DNA from: Crocinitomicaceae bacterium
GTDB lineage: Bacteria; Bacteroidota; Bacteroidia; Flavobacteriales_D; Crocinitomicaceae
Assembly (NCBI GenBank): GCA_029251865.1
Contig: JAQXCN010000007.1
Location: 1 to 60,647, forward strand
DNA: 60,647 nt
Reading direction: 5' to 3'
Shown: piece after piece, positions 16,318 through 25,981 of the stretch
Position numbering within the stretch: position 1 is the first letter of the stretch
How the letters are laid out: the number at the start of each line of letters is the position of its first letter
The notes under the pieces: generated by a model
What the model was told of the DNA's origin: nothing
Databases searched by the model: none
Seen by the model: the letters and a program-made list of their open reading frames with translations, nothing else
Made by a program: the position numbers and the translations under genes

Positions 16318-17340
16318 TTAAGCATCCATTGCTACGAAGTATATATGGCCGAATAGAAGAGGATTAAAAACATGATACTGACATTTGACAATTTCTCCAC
16401 TTGGAAGTGCGCACCAAAATTTATTCATGTCCATATTTACCATTTCCCCAAACTCATTTCTCTGTGGTGCATCAGCTTTAATTCTAAATAACTTAAGATG
16501 TGTTTTCTTTCCTCCTTTCTCGTCAAGAAGTATTTCTGCGAAGGGGCGGGAGTTTTTTAATGAATCACATTCCGTATCATTAAGAATATAATTAGCTAAA
16601 TCGAAGTGAATCTTCTTATAATTATGAAGGTAGCGGTATACATTTGCCGTATCGACGAAAGGTAATTTTTCTCCTAGGCTACTCACCTCAAAGCCGTAAT
16701 TTTTGCGCTCCACAGCAAAACTTCTTGTACTGTCGTAATTATTTTTAATTTCAACTTTTACAATATCCTCCATAGGGACACTAAATATATTGGTGCAAAT
16801 CCATTTTCGACTGTCTGCAAAAAAATTAGGTTCAATAATACCATTCACTCCTTTGATTTTCATCATTACAGGCTCAGTACTTTTCCCTTCTTCTTTAGAA
16901 TCAAGTAACATGATTTGTCCATAGTGGTCAGGTGCTGAAGGACCGATATACCATGTTTTGTGCCATTTGTTATTGCTGAAAAATTCAACTTTGGTATGTG
17001 AGGCAGACATTTTAATGGTAAAGTTTTCGTGAGAGTTCTTAGGTAAATAACCCTTGAATTCTATATTCTTTGCCACATTTAAAATATTGTGAACGTAGGC
17101 TTGAGTGATACAACCACCGTTTTTATCCCGCCAGACGCCGCCTTCTTTTTGTATTTGAAAAGACTTCTGAAAAGGATCGGTAATAATGATTTTTGTAACT
17201 ACAGAGGTGTCTTCAATTGCAAATGAAATAAGTTCAGTACTTGATTTGGTATCCTTTTTAAGGATTTTAAAAGTATAATAACCTAATCCAAAGACGCAAA
17301 TGAACCCGATTACGAGTTTCAATAACTTATTTGTTTTCAT
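16318..17340 (-). CDS. DUF4340-like membrane-anchored protein downstream of gldG
   Basis: A 340-residue protein with one N-terminal membrane segment (about residues 8-26) and a large soluble, probably periplasmic, domain. The central pattern (KEGGVWRDKNGGCITQAYVHNIL, then WYIGPSAPDHYGQIML) resembles DUF4340 proteins, which are commonly encoded beside ABC_transp_aux/GldG-type proteins. It starts 7 bases after the gldG stop and is the last gene of gldF-gldG-DUF4340. The association suggests that it is an accessory subunit of the GldFG transporter; that is inference from gene order. The family call is from memory of the sequence pattern and is moderately certain. Confidence 0.7.
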   Translation of the reverse strand: MKTNKLLKLVIGFICVFGLGYYTFKILKKDTKSSTELISFAIEDTSVVTKIIITDPFQKSFQIQKEGGVWRDKNGGCITQAYVHNILNVAKNIEFKGYLPKNSHENFTIKMSASHTKVEFFSNNKWHKTWYIGPSAPDHYGQIMLLDSKEEGKSTEPVMMKIKGVNGIIEPNFFADSRKWICTNIFSVPMEDIVKVEIKNNYDSTRSFAVERKNYGFEVSSLGEKLPFVDTANVYRYLHNYKKIHFDLANYILNDTECDSLKNSRPFAEILLDEKGGKKTHLKLFRIKADAPQRNEFGEMVNMDMNKFWCALPSGEIVKCQYHVFNPLLFGHIYFVAMDA

Positions 17341-17347
17341 AATCGTT

Positions 17348-19120
17348 TTATTTACGTGTAAATCTCTTTTTTCTAATGAAATTCATGATCAGTCCCAAAA
17401 GAACAATTAATGCTATTGGTAACAACATGTTGATTACTTTATAATAGTTTGCAGATTGCTGGATTTTTTCTTTATCTATTTCACGAACGTCAATCTGACG
17501 ACTCCGAATGTCAAGCATAAAACTTTCGCCCATCATGTAATCAATTATATTTAGAAAAAAATCTTGGTTTCCAATGGCTCTATTGATATTTAGGGCAACA
17601 TCATCGGCATTCATTTTGAGCTCATTAAAACCTTTATAATCTGCTTTTGGTCCTTTTCTTGTCTGTGACATTCTGTAAGTATTTGCCAAAAAAGTTCCAT
17701 TACTTACAACGAATATTTTTGAATTCCCTACACTTTCTTTGAGGAATTTAGCGTCAGGATTATTTATAAAATCTGCAACAATTCGATTGTTAAAATAGGA
17801 GTTATATTTTCCATCAGAGGTTGCAGCAAAACACAAATCACTCGTATTTTTGTCTGTTGATTTTAGCTCGGGTTGGTCCGGGTCAAAATTTGAAGCCATA
17901 TTTAATTCTACGATTGGCGCCAATCCTGTATAATTTGAGTTTTTCGAACTGGTTAAAACAGGAATAACTTGTTCATTTATAGGCTCAATTTGATTCGCAA
18001 ACTCAAGTGCTACAGGTTCAATATTTTTTACCGTTACATGTTTTGTGTTAGTCGAAATTAGCTGGTAATACCAGTTTACGCGACTTTCTTTAAAACGTCT
18101 ATCAAATTTAGGGATGGAATTAACATCCATAATAAGGTTGTCATTAATTTTAAAACCGTAGTCAAATAGTAAATCATTTAAGCGTATATTTTTTCTTTCG
18201 GAATGCGTGAATCCTTGTCTATACAAGGTGTCCTGATTAATATCTAAGGTATTCATAAAACACATTAACTCACCGCCGCGCATTACGAATTGATCGATCA
18301 AGTAAAGGTCTTTGTCGGAAAATGAGTTTTTTGGATCGGCAATAATCAGTCCATCGTAATCATCAAGTGCATGAATATTATTTTGCAATTCAACTTCCTG
18401 AATATTGTAATAAGGTGCAATTAGTAAACTTGCAATTTTTGTTTCATATTTATTGAGTTCACCGTGACCTTGTAAAAAACCAATCTTTTTTTTCTTTAAA
18501 GTTGATAACCTACGTAAAGCTGAAATCAGATTATATTCCAAATCGTTTAATCCCTTTTCTACAACTTCAGGCATTTGATTCATCGAAAACGGACGATCAA
18601 CGGAAGTGCCTGGTAATAATTGAACAACTGTTTCCTGAGGAATACCATTAATGGTAAAAGACAGCAAGGCTCCAGGCCAAAGCATGAGCTTCGTCTCCTT
18701 TGCATTCTTTGCAAATTTTATTTCCATAGGAAGGATGCCTGACCCCTTATTGTAAATCTGTTCAAAGAGTAGCTGTTTGTCTTCATCAGAGCCTTCATTA
18801 GGATTAATAAAGGTGTACTCAATGCGATCCCCTGCAAAGCGCTTAAAATCTTTTAACTTTTCTTCTAACGAATTTCTGTAGGATCTCAATTCGGAGGGGA
18901 GTTCTCCCTCTAAATATATCTTAATATTAATACGATTTTCTAGCTTATTGATCTTTTCAAGATAGGCTATACTTCCATCAGCCAATGAGTATCGATGATC
19001 TGAGGTCATGTCAATACGAAAGGAGGTGAAATGGCCAATTATGTTTACAAATACAATCGCAACAACAACAATTGCAAAGATTATCCACTGATAATAAACA
19101 CCTTTAAATAACTTTTTCAT
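17348..19120 (-). CDS. gldG: Gliding-motility-associated ABC transporter substrate-binding protein GldG
   Basis: A 590-residue protein with an N-terminal membrane segment (about 12-30), a long periplasmic region of the ABC_transp_aux type (KKKIGFLQGHGELNKYE, LIIADPKNSFSDKDLYLIDQFVMRGGELMCF) and a C-terminal membrane segment (about 560-583) before a basic tail. In Flavobacterium, GldA, GldF and GldG form an ABC transporter required for gliding; homologues also occur in non-gliding relatives. The start overlaps the gldF stop as ATGA. The ATPase gldA is not in this window, which is normal as it is often encoded elsewhere. Confidence 0.92.
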   Translation of the reverse strand: MKKLFKGVYYQWIIFAIVVVAIVFVNIIGHFTSFRIDMTSDHRYSLADGSIAYLEKINKLENRINIKIYLEGELPSELRSYRNSLEEKLKDFKRFAGDRIEYTFINPNEGSDEDKQLLFEQIYNKGSGILPMEIKFAKNAKETKLMLWPGALLSFTINGIPQETVVQLLPGTSVDRPFSMNQMPEVVEKGLNDLEYNLISALRRLSTLKKKKIGFLQGHGELNKYETKIASLLIAPYYNIQEVELQNNIHALDDYDGLIIADPKNSFSDKDLYLIDQFVMRGGELMCFMNTLDINQDTLYRQGFTHSERKNIRLNDLLFDYGFKINDNLIMDVNSIPKFDRRFKESRVNWYYQLISTNTKHVTVKNIEPVALEFANQIEPINEQVIPVLTSSKNSNYTGLAPIVELNMASNFDPDQPELKSTDKNTSDLCFAATSDGKYNSYFNNRIVADFINNPDAKFLKESVGNSKIFVVSNGTFLANTYRMSQTRKGPKADYKGFNELKMNADDVALNINRAIGNQDFFLNIIDYMMGESFMLDIRSRQIDVREIDKEKIQQSANYYKVINMLLPIALIVLLGLIMNFIRKKRFTRK

Positions 19121-19848
19121 CTTTTTAAAGTTTTAAGTGCTGTATGAGCGGCATATAAGAAAAGTGCAATTACCGAAATAAAGAATATCAAGTCCTCTGT
19201 TACGATAACTCCTTTTTTTATCGAATCGTAATGAAAAGCGAGGCTTAGGTATTTAATTAGGTAGTCTAGTGCACCAAATTGGCCAAAGTCTCCAAGCATA
19301 TGAAGGCCATCGAATAAGAACCAGCATAAAAACATAGAAACGATAAAGGCAATAATCTGACTGCTAGTTAGTGCAGATGCAAATATACCGACTGCGACAA
19401 AAACACCACCTAAAAGTAACAAGCCCATGTAGGAAGTAAATGTTGCGCCGCCATCGACAATACCAATAGGTTTTCCTAGGTAATAAATCGAAACATAATA
19501 ACAGAGTGTGGGTAAAATAGCAATGCCGAGAAGCGTTAATCCTGCCAAATATTTTGCCATCAATATTCCAAAATCCGAGATGGGTCTCGTAAAGAGTAAT
19601 TCAATAGTTCCCGTTCTTCTTTCTTCAGCAAATGATTTCATAGTAATCGCGGGGATGAGGACGAGAAATATTATTGGAGATAGATTAAAGAAAGGTATAA
19701 GATCGGCTTCAGACCCTTCTAAAAGATTTGTGTTGTAGGCTAAAATCCAATGAAATAAACCTGATGCGATGAGGTAGATGAGCACAAATACATAACCGAT
19801 AGTTGAACTTAGAAAGCTATTTAATTCTCTGAAATATAATGCGCGCAT
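19117..19848 (-). CDS. gldF: Gliding-motility-associated ABC transporter permease GldF
   Basis: A 243-residue integral membrane protein with about six hydrophobic segments. The features are those of ABC-2 type permeases of the GldF group: N-terminal RELNSFLSSTIGYVF, a conserved loop AITMKSFAEERRTGTIELLFTRPISD (about 65-90) and a long second half of membrane helices. It works with GldG and the ATPase GldA in the inner membrane; the transported substrate is unknown. It is the first gene of gldF-gldG-DUF4340. Confidence 0.92.
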   Translation of the reverse strand: MRALYFRELNSFLSSTIGYVFVLIYLIASGLFHWILAYNTNLLEGSEADLIPFFNLSPIIFLVLIPAITMKSFAEERRTGTIELLFTRPISDFGILMAKYLAGLTLLGIAILPTLCYYVSIYYLGKPIGIVDGGATFTSYMGLLLLGGVFVAVGIFASALTSSQIIAFIVSMFLCWFLFDGLHMLGDFGQFGALDYLIKYLSLAFHYDSIKKGVIVTEDLIFFISVIALFLYAAHTALKTLKR

Positions 19849-19916
19849 GTTCTTTTTTGAATTCCCTAAAATTAATAATTTTTCAAGTGCTGCTGATGTT
19901 GATTTCGCTTTTCATT

Positions 19917-20216
19917 TTATTCAAATCCGTTAAAATATAGCTCATGGCTCCAAGCCTCTGGTTTTGCTGAGAATTTTGGTTTTATTTTCGTCCATAGACT
20001 TGAGAACAAACTGGAATTTCTGTAGGCATTTAGAGCCTTATTGTGATCCCATTGGCTGTAGGTCATAACAACGCAAGGATTATCAATTTCTTTGAGTAAT
20101 TGCATTCCTTTGCAACCTTCGAAGGAGGAGATTTTGTGCTTGTGAAGCTCAAATTCGTTGTAAAAGCTCTCAAGTTCTTCAGGTTTGAATGTTAATTTAA
20201 CAATTCGAACAAGCAT
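19917..20216 (-). CDS. ABM-superfamily (antibiotic biosynthesis monooxygenase-like) small protein
   Basis: A 99-residue ferredoxin-like-fold protein of the dimeric alpha-beta barrel type. It begins MLVRIVKLTFKPEELESFYN, has a central SFEGCKGMQLLKEIDNP strand-turn and a conserved W-DHNKALNAYRNSSLF segment near residues 56-75. Family members include cofactor-free monooxygenases and haem-degrading enzymes, but many have no known activity, and no substrate can be assigned here. Its ATG overlaps the stop of the SAM hydroxide adenosyltransferase gene by one base (TAATG), so the two are translationally coupled. Confidence 0.8.
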   Translation of the reverse strand: MLVRIVKLTFKPEELESFYNEFELHKHKISSFEGCKGMQLLKEIDNPCVVMTYSQWDHNKALNAYRNSSLFSSLWTKIKPKFSAKPEAWSHELYFNGFE

Positions 20217-21085
20217 TAGAACAATAATGTTTTTCTCGAGCCCGCAGGAGAAGATTCAATCCTTAATCGATCCCCAAGTTTCATACCAAAGAGTATATCT
20301 GCCCCCCCCGTACTCTGCCTTGCGCCTCTATTAATCGCAATTTCGAGTAGATTATTTTCATTAAACAAAGCAACGCGTTCTCCTTGTTGCACGGTATTGT
20401 ATGTTTCGCTGATATGGTCAATATAATATTTTTCATTTGCGAATTTTATGGAATACGGAGCATCACTGGGGAGCCTTTCGAAGTCAGCTTTTGAAATATT
20501 CGTAATTAAATTACCAAAGGAGTCAATATGAATAATAATTCCACGTACGATGTATTCCTCAATTACTGCCTTAGGAATAAGCGCTTTTTTATATTTATTT
20601 ACGGCTTGCGTATATTTTGACATGGAATCATTATCAATAATGCGCTTAGCCAATGGTACAAAACAATTTTTCATTGGATATTTTAGCTCAAGGACATTAT
20701 TGAGGTCGACAGTGTACCTCCAAAGCTCTTGAGGTGCTTTATCGTCTAAAAAAGCACCAAAAAACCCATTGTCATTCGAAATAAAATATTGATTATTGAA
20801 TTTCATTACAGTTGGAAAGCTAGAAACGAAGCTACTTGCATCAGAGTATTCAGGTGGTTGAATAAGCGGTTCGCTATCAACGCCAATTAGGTGAATCGTT
20901 CCCTCCGGGAAGTCCATGTAGCAACATTGCAATTGAAAAGCTGCGCTTGCGACATCAAAAGGTTTAATAGAATGAGAGATATCAACAATTTGAACCTCAG
21001 GCATCATTTTGAGTATCGCACCTTTGAGAGAAGCGACATAGTAGTCTTGAAGACCTGTATCCGAGGTTAGCGTAAGGATTTGCAT
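20216..21085 (-). CDS. S-adenosyl-L-methionine hydroxide adenosyltransferase (DUF62 / SAM chlorinase-fluorinase family)
   Basis: A 289-residue two-domain protein. The N-terminal Rossmann-like domain starts ILTLTSDTGLQDYYVASLKG with the conserved Asp, VDISHSI at about 35-41, and the C-terminal barrel begins with DSFGNLITNIS (about 188-198), a family hallmark. Characterised non-halogenating members split SAM into adenosine and methionine using water; the fluorinase-specific insertion is not evident, so hydrolysis is the likely reaction. The gene holds a run of eight G residues (coding strand) in codons for STGGAD near the C-terminus. It leads a two-gene operon with an ABM protein. Confidence 0.9.
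   Translation of the reverse strand: MQILTLTSDTGLQDYYVASLKGAILKMMPEVQIVDISHSIKPFDVASAAFQLQCCYMDFPEGTIHLIGVDSEPLIQPPEYSDASSFVSSFPTVMKFNNQYFISNDNGFFGAFLDDKAPQELWRYTVDLNNVLELKYPMKNCFVPLAKRIIDNDSMSKYTQAVNKYKKALIPKAVIEEYIVRGIIIHIDSFGNLITNISKADFERLPSDAPYSIKFANEKYYIDHISETYNTVQQGERVALFNENNLLEIAINRGARQSTGGADILFGMKLGDRLRIESSPAGSRKTLLF
20302..20309 (-). repeat. Eight-base poly-G tract within a coding region
   Basis: Eight C residues on the plus strand (eight G on the coding strand) lie in the SAM hydroxide adenosyltransferase gene, in codons for the STGGAD segment. It is the longest G/C homopolymer I noticed in an AT-rich window. Confidence 0.9.
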
Positions 21086-21181
21086 CAGGATTGAAGATTC
21101 ATTATTCTAATTAAATTGATAATTTTACCAAAAGTAATGGAATATAAAAAAAAACCGACTAAAAGCAATTAAAATAAGTTA

Positions 21182-22144
21182 ATGGAAGGCTCAAGAAAGA
21201 TACTCGTTAAACCTACAAACTCTGTTGAATTTTTTGGGGTGAATAATACAAACCTGAAGTACCTAAAAAAGTATTTCCCGCAGTTAAAAATTGCTTCCAG
21301 GGGTAATACGCTTACATTATCAGGTGAGGATGCACTCATAGATATTTTTGAACAAAAAATCGGGTTGCTTTTAAAACACCTTGAGCAGTACAATTCTCTA
21401 TCGGAAAATAATATTGACAACCTTATGCTTGAAGATGGAGCGTCTTTAATTGGCACTCAAAGTTCCTCGGATGTCATCCTGCACGGAAATGGAGGAACAA
21501 AGATCCGTGCAAGAACAGTAAATCAAAAAAAGTTAGTTGAGTCCATATCAAAACATGACATGGTTTTTGCTGTTGGTCCGGCAGGAACAGGGAAGACATA
21601 TACGGCAGTGGCACTAGCAGTAAAGGCACTAAAGGCAAAAGAGGTAAAACGTATTGTTCTGACCAGACCCGCGGTTGAGGCAGGAGAGAATCTTGGGTTT
21701 CTCCCGGGGGATCTTAAGGAAAAACTTGACCCATACCTCATGCCGCTCTATGATGCCCTCCGTGAAATGATTCCAGCTGAGAAGTTAGCTGAGATGATTG
21801 AGCATGGCGTAATTGAAATCGCTCCTTTGGCTTTTATGCGAGGGCGAACCCTCGACAAAGCATTTGTTATTCTGGACGAAGGTCAGAATACGACCATGAT
21901 GCAGATGAAAATGTTTTTGACCAGAATGGGTACAACGGCAAAATTTATTATTACGGGAGATATGTCTCAAATTGATTTACCTTCGCGACAAAAATCAGGA
22001 TTATCCTTTGCACTAGATACCTTAGAAGAGGTAAAAGAAATCGGAATTATCAGACTAGGGCAGAGTGATGTGGTGAGAAATAAATTGGTAACAAAAATTA
22101 TAGAAGCGTATGAAAAGTACGACCTAAAAAATAAAGATAAATGA
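21182..22144 (+). CDS. PhoH-family ATPase (YbeZ-like)
   Basis: A 320-residue protein with an N-terminal alpha/beta KH-like part (about 1-100) and a P-loop ATPase domain. Walker A is GPAGTGKT (about residues 132-139), followed by the family motif [16 protein letters not shown]; Walker B is [10 protein letters not shown] (about 228-237), and GDMSQIDLP follows. PhoH/YbeZ proteins are linked to RNA metabolism and ribosome-related functions, often with the endonuclease YbeY. The stop overlaps the purC start as ATGA, and the phoH-purC neighbourhood is common in Flavobacteriales. Confidence 0.93.
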   Translation: MEGSRKILVKPTNSVEFFGVNNTNLKYLKKYFPQLKIASRGNTLTLSGEDALIDIFEQKIGLLLKHLEQYNSLSENNIDNLMLEDGASLIGTQSSSDVILHGNGGTKIRARTVNQKKLVESISKHDMVFAVGPAGTGKTYTAVALAVKALKAKEVKRIVLTRPAVEAGENLGFLPGDLKEKLDPYLMPLYDALREMIPAEKLAEMIEHGVIEIAPLAFMRGRTLDKAFVILDEGQNTTMMQMKMFLTRMGTTAKFIITGDMSQIDLPSRQKSGLSFALDTLEEVKEIGIIRLGQSDVVRNKLVTKIIEAYEKYDLKNKDK

Positions 22145-23085
22145 AAGCATTAACCAATTCCAGCTTTAGCTTTAAAGGCCAGAAATCCGTTTATAACGGT
22201 AAGGTAAGAGATGTATATTATTTAGAGGATCAACGCTTGGTTATGGTCGCTTCAGATCGCATCTCGGCTTTCGATCACGTTCTACCTAAAGGAATACCAT
22301 TTAAAGGTCAAGTATTGAATCAAGTGGCAACTATGTTTTTAAAAGCAACTGAGGATATTGTTCCAAATTGGTTGGAAGCCACACCAGATGCAAATGTAGC
22401 TGTAGGACAGGCTTGCGAACCGATTCGTGTTGAAATGGTGATTCGAGGTTATTTAGCAGGTCATGCTGCTCGAGAATATAAACTTGGGAAGAGAGTGATT
22501 TGTGGGGTGGAAATGCCAGAAAACATGAAAGAGAATGATCCATTTCCACAACCGATTATTACGCCCGCAACTAAGGCTGATGAAGGACATGATGAGGATA
22601 TATCACGAGAAGCTATTCTTGAAAAGAATATTGTTCCCAAAGCTATTTACGAAGAACTTGAATTGTATACGCGGCAATTATTTGATCGCGGAACAGAAAT
22701 GGCCGCTGAACAAGGACTTATACTTGTAGATACCAAGTATGAGTTTGGTTTATTAAATGGAGCGGTTATTTTAATTGATGAAATTCATACTCCGGATTCT
22801 TCGAGATATTTTTATGCCGATGGTTATGCAGAAAGACAAGCCAAAGGAATAAGGCAAAAGCAGCTTTCAAAAGAGTTTGTTCGACAATGGCTCATTGAAA
22901 ACGATTTTCAAGGTCTAGAAGGACAAACAATGCCGGTAATGCCTGATGAATTCGTAAATGTTGTATCAGAAAGATATATAGAGTTGTATGAAAAAATAAC
23001 AGGTAAAGCCTTTGAAAGGGCTGATATTAATGATATTCCTGCTCGAATAAAGCAAAATCTTGAACACTACCTCTCAATTTCCTAA
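22141..23085 (+). CDS. purC: Phosphoribosylaminoimidazole-succinocarboxamide synthase
   Basis: A 314-residue SAICAR synthetase, catalysing the ATP-dependent joining of aspartate to CAIR in purine synthesis. Recognisable parts are [11 protein letters not shown] (about residues 18-28), [25 protein letters not shown] (about 37-61), [17 protein letters not shown] (about 97-113), and [10 protein letters not shown] plus [14 protein letters not shown] (about 196-228). The length matches the long eukaryote/Bacteroidota type rather than the ~240-residue enterobacterial form. The start codon overlaps the phoH stop by four bases. Confidence 0.96.
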   Translation: MKALTNSSFSFKGQKSVYNGKVRDVYYLEDQRLVMVASDRISAFDHVLPKGIPFKGQVLNQVATMFLKATEDIVPNWLEATPDANVAVGQACEPIRVEMVIRGYLAGHAAREYKLGKRVICGVEMPENMKENDPFPQPIITPATKADEGHDEDISREAILEKNIVPKAIYEELELYTRQLFDRGTEMAAEQGLILVDTKYEFGLLNGAVILIDEIHTPDSSRYFYADGYAERQAKGIRQKQLSKEFVRQWLIENDFQGLEGQTMPVMPDEFVNVVSERYIELYEKITGKAFERADINDIPARIKQNLEHYLSIS

Positions 23086-23094
23086 ATTTACCCT

Positions 23095-23910
23095 ATGTCA
23101 GTTCATAAAAATGTAAAGAAAGTTACCACGCACACGCTTCAAGAAATGAAGAATTCGGGTGAAAAAATTTCAATGCTTACCGGGTACGACTTTTCAATGG
23201 CTAAAATTATTGATGATGCCGGGATGGATATTATACTAGTTGGTGATTCTGCTTCAAATGTTATGGCTGGACATGAGACCACGCTTCCAATTACATTGGA
23301 TCAGATGATTTATCATGCTTCTTCTGTGGTTCGCGCAGTAAACCGTTCACTTGTGGTCGTAGATATGCCATTCGGGTCTTATCAAGGCAATTCTATTGAG
23401 GCGCTTTCAAGTGCAATACGTATTATGAAAGAATCTGGTGGTCATGCTGTAAAGATGGAGGGGGGTAAAGAAATTTTAGAATCTATACAAAGAATCCTAA
23501 CTGCTGGAATTCCGGTAATGGGGCATCTGGGACTAACGCCTCAATCTATTTATAAATTTGGAACTTATGTAGTTAGAGCGAAAGAAGATGAAGAAGCAGC
23601 GCATTTAATTGAAGATGCTCAGGCCCTAGAGGAGGCAGGATGCTTTGCTATTGTTCTTGAAAAAGTACCTGCGGCACTAGCAAAAAAAGTTGCTGAAACA
23701 GTATCTATTCCAATTATTGGCATAGGTGCCGGTGGTCAAGTAGATGGCCAAGTTCTTGTTGTCCACGATATGCTAGGAATCAACAATGCATTTAATCCAA
23801 GATTTTTGAGGAAGTATAACAATCTCCATGAACAAATGAGCACAGCATTCAAAGCGTATATCAAAGACGTTCAAAGTGGAGATTTTCCGAATGAAACAGA
23901 ACAGTATTAA
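23095..23910 (+). CDS. panB: 3-methyl-2-oxobutanoate hydroxymethyltransferase
   Basis: A 271-residue PanB, the first committed enzyme of pantothenate synthesis, transferring a hydroxymethyl group from methylene-tetrahydrofolate to 2-oxoisovalerate. TIM-barrel motifs are all visible: [26 protein letters not shown] (about residues 24-49), [40 protein letters not shown] and [16 protein letters not shown] with metal and substrate residues in place. It lies 9 bases after purC and shares one base (TAATG) with the next ABC transporter gene. Confidence 0.96.
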   Translation: MSVHKNVKKVTTHTLQEMKNSGEKISMLTGYDFSMAKIIDDAGMDIILVGDSASNVMAGHETTLPITLDQMIYHASSVVRAVNRSLVVVDMPFGSYQGNSIEALSSAIRIMKESGGHAVKMEGGKEILESIQRILTAGIPVMGHLGLTPQSIYKFGTYVVRAKEDEEAAHLIEDAQALEEAGCFAIVLEKVPAALAKKVAETVSIPIIGIGAGGQVDGQVLVVHDMLGINNAFNPRFLRKYNNLHEQMSTAFKAYIKDVQSGDFPNETEQY

Positions 23911-24986
23911 TGAAGCTATTTTATTTGGTGTTGTTGACTTTGGTGTTTGCTTGCACTGATGCACCGATTAAAGACAAATCTAGCTCAGAAGGAAATGTAT
24001 GCGAATACAGCAAGTGGTTGCGTATTTCTGAGACAAAAAAGGACGTTTTAATCGAGATTCAAAATCCAGATGACGCTTCTAAAATTTTTCGTATTCGCCT
24101 GCCAAATGCCAATAGAGAAATTGAAAATAGCAGTTTTGAGGTAGAACAACCTATCAAGAGAATGGCCTGTTTGTCAAGTACGCACATAGGCATGCTCAGT
24201 GAATTAAATCTGCAAAATAGGGTGGTGGCTGTATCGGATATGAAATATATTTTTGACCCAAAAATAAAAGAATTAAATCCCATCGAGTTAGGTGAGGAGC
24301 AGCTAATATCCATTGAGAGGGTCCTGAAGTCTGAAGCAGAGGTTATTGTATATAGTGCATTTTCAAGTAGCTTTAATAAAGAAAAAGTATTGCGAAAGGT
24401 CGGGGTGACCTGCATTCCTAATTTTGATTGGCGAGAAACTCACCCTTTAGGCAGAGCAGAGTGGATTCTATTATTTGGATATCTAACTGGCCATCAAAAG
24501 GCGGCAAAAATCAAGTTTGCTGAAATCAAAAAGAATTACATGAAAATCCAAGCAGAAATTGACGAGATGAAATCCGTAAGTACTCTGTCCGGAAATATGA
24601 CGGGGGATTACTGGTACGCACCAGGTGGAGATAGTTATCATGCACAATTACTTGAGGATGCAGGGTTGAATTATGTTTTTGCTTCTTCGTCAGGAACAGG
24701 AAGTTTGGCTTATTCTTTTGAAAAAATATTAGGCATGTCCGCTGGTATTGACTTATGGCTTAACCCAGGGTTTAAATCGAAAGCGGAAATAATACGTGCG
24801 TACCCGAAGTCTATATTGTTACCTTTTTTGGAGCAAAGTTCATTATTTTGTTATACCCATACTTCAAATAAGTTCTGGGAACTTTCTGCCTGTAGACCGG
24901 ATCTTGTGCTCGCTGATTATTCAGAACTAGGAAAAGGGGAAAAGGCAGATCTTAATAAATTGGTGTTTTATAAAAGAGTTGAATGA
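23910..24986 (+). CDS. Siderophore/cobalamin-type ABC transporter substrate-binding lipoprotein
   Basis: A 358-residue lipoprotein: the signal sequence ends with lipobox VFAC (Cys about residue 15). The body is a type III periplasmic-binding fold of the FecB/BtuF group, with MACLSSTHIGMLSELNLQNRVVAVSD (about 85-110), IVYSAFSS, a long linking helix around residues 200-225 and a second lobe beginning with a GDYWYAPGGDSYHAQLLEDAGLNYVF-type stretch. It feeds the downstream permease and ATPase. The ligand is not decided by sequence; Fe-siderophore, haem or cobalamin are all possible. It overlaps panB by one base and the permease gene by four. Confidence 0.85.
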   Translation: MKLFYLVLLTLVFACTDAPIKDKSSSEGNVCEYSKWLRISETKKDVLIEIQNPDDASKIFRIRLPNANREIENSSFEVEQPIKRMACLSSTHIGMLSELNLQNRVVAVSDMKYIFDPKIKELNPIELGEEQLISIERVLKSEAEVIVYSAFSSSFNKEKVLRKVGVTCIPNFDWRETHPLGRAEWILLFGYLTGHQKAAKIKFAEIKKNYMKIQAEIDEMKSVSTLSGNMTGDYWYAPGGDSYHAQLLEDAGLNYVFASSSGTGSLAYSFEKILGMSAGIDLWLNPGFKSKAEIIRAYPKSILLPFLEQSSLFCYTHTSNKFWELSACRPDLVLADYSELGKGEKADLNKLVFYKRVE

Positions 24987-25981
24987 GTTCGAACCGTTCA
25001 AATAAAGTGCTTCTTTTGTTGGTTTTAATCAGCATTCTATTGCTGGCTGGTATGGGTTTGCGTATAGGAGACATACCAACTGATTTTTTAGATGTTTATC
25101 ATGCAGTTTTTAATTATTCAGAGCAAAATCTTTCAGAATTAATTATAAGAGAAATCCGATTGCCTCGCATTACGATCGCTATTATTGCAGGAGCAGCGCT
25201 ATCCATTGCGGGAATGCTTATGCAAACATTATTTCAGAATCCTTTGGCTGGTCCTTATGTATTAGGAATCAATTCGGGATCAAGTTTGATGGTCGCATTG
25301 GGTATTTTATCCGGTGTAGGCTTTTTTAACTCGGAGCTTGGTCTTATAGGTTCTGCTTTATTGGGCGCTTTTGTATTTGGTTTATTCGTCTTATTCACTG
25401 CTTCATTTATTCGTAGCCAGATTGGTTTATTGTTATTTGGGGTTATGTTAGGTAGTTTCGTAGGTGCCATTATAACTATTCTTGAGGCCAGTTCTCAAGT
25501 TGATGCTTTAAAAGCATTTGCCTTGTGGTCCATGGGCTCATTAAATGGTGTTAGTGTTGATCAGTTACCTGTAATTTCCTTTGTTTTTGTTTTAGGATGT
25601 TTAGGGACACTTTTAATTGTTAAGCCTCTTAATATGTTGGTTCTTGGAGAAGAAGAATGTAGGCTTATGGGATTTAATGTGAAAAGATTGCGTTTGTCCA
25701 TTGTCTTTATCACTGCATTATTTACGGGACTAGTGACAGCTTTTTGTGGACCCATTGCGTTTGTTGGATTGGCAGTTCCAAATTTGACCCGTATGCTTTT
25801 TAAAACGCAGAACCATTTTTTGCTTCTTACAGCAAATCTTTTATTCGGTGCATTCTTTGTATTGAGTTGTGACTTGTTGATCCAAGCATTAAGTGAAACA
25901 ATTTTGATCCCCATTAATGCTTTAACTTCATTGGTGGGTGCACCTTTTGTAATTTATATTTTAATTCGAAAGCTCAGATGA
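24983..25981 (+). CDS. FecCD/BtuC-family ABC transporter permease
   Basis: A 332-residue inner-membrane permease with about ten hydrophobic segments. Family motifs include REIRLPRITIAIIAGAALSIAGMLMQTLFQNPLAGPYVLGINSG (about residues 53-96, here in part), FALWSMGSLNG (about 180-190), and GPIAFVGLAVPNLTR (about 253-267), the loop contacting the ATPase. It moves the iron or cobalamin complex into the cytoplasm. Both ends overlap its neighbours as ATGA, so the three transporter genes are one translational unit. Confidence 0.92.
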   Translation: MSSNRSNKVLLLLVLISILLLAGMGLRIGDIPTDFLDVYHAVFNYSEQNLSELIIREIRLPRITIAIIAGAALSIAGMLMQTLFQNPLAGPYVLGINSGSSLMVALGILSGVGFFNSELGLIGSALLGAFVFGLFVLFTASFIRSQIGLLLFGVMLGSFVGAIITILEASSQVDALKAFALWSMGSLNGVSVDQLPVISFVFVLGCLGTLLIVKPLNMLVLGEEECRLMGFNVKRLRLSIVFITALFTGLVTAFCGPIAFVGLAVPNLTRMLFKTQNHFLLLTANLLFGAFFVLSCDLLIQALSETILIPINALTSLVGAPFVIYILIRKLR

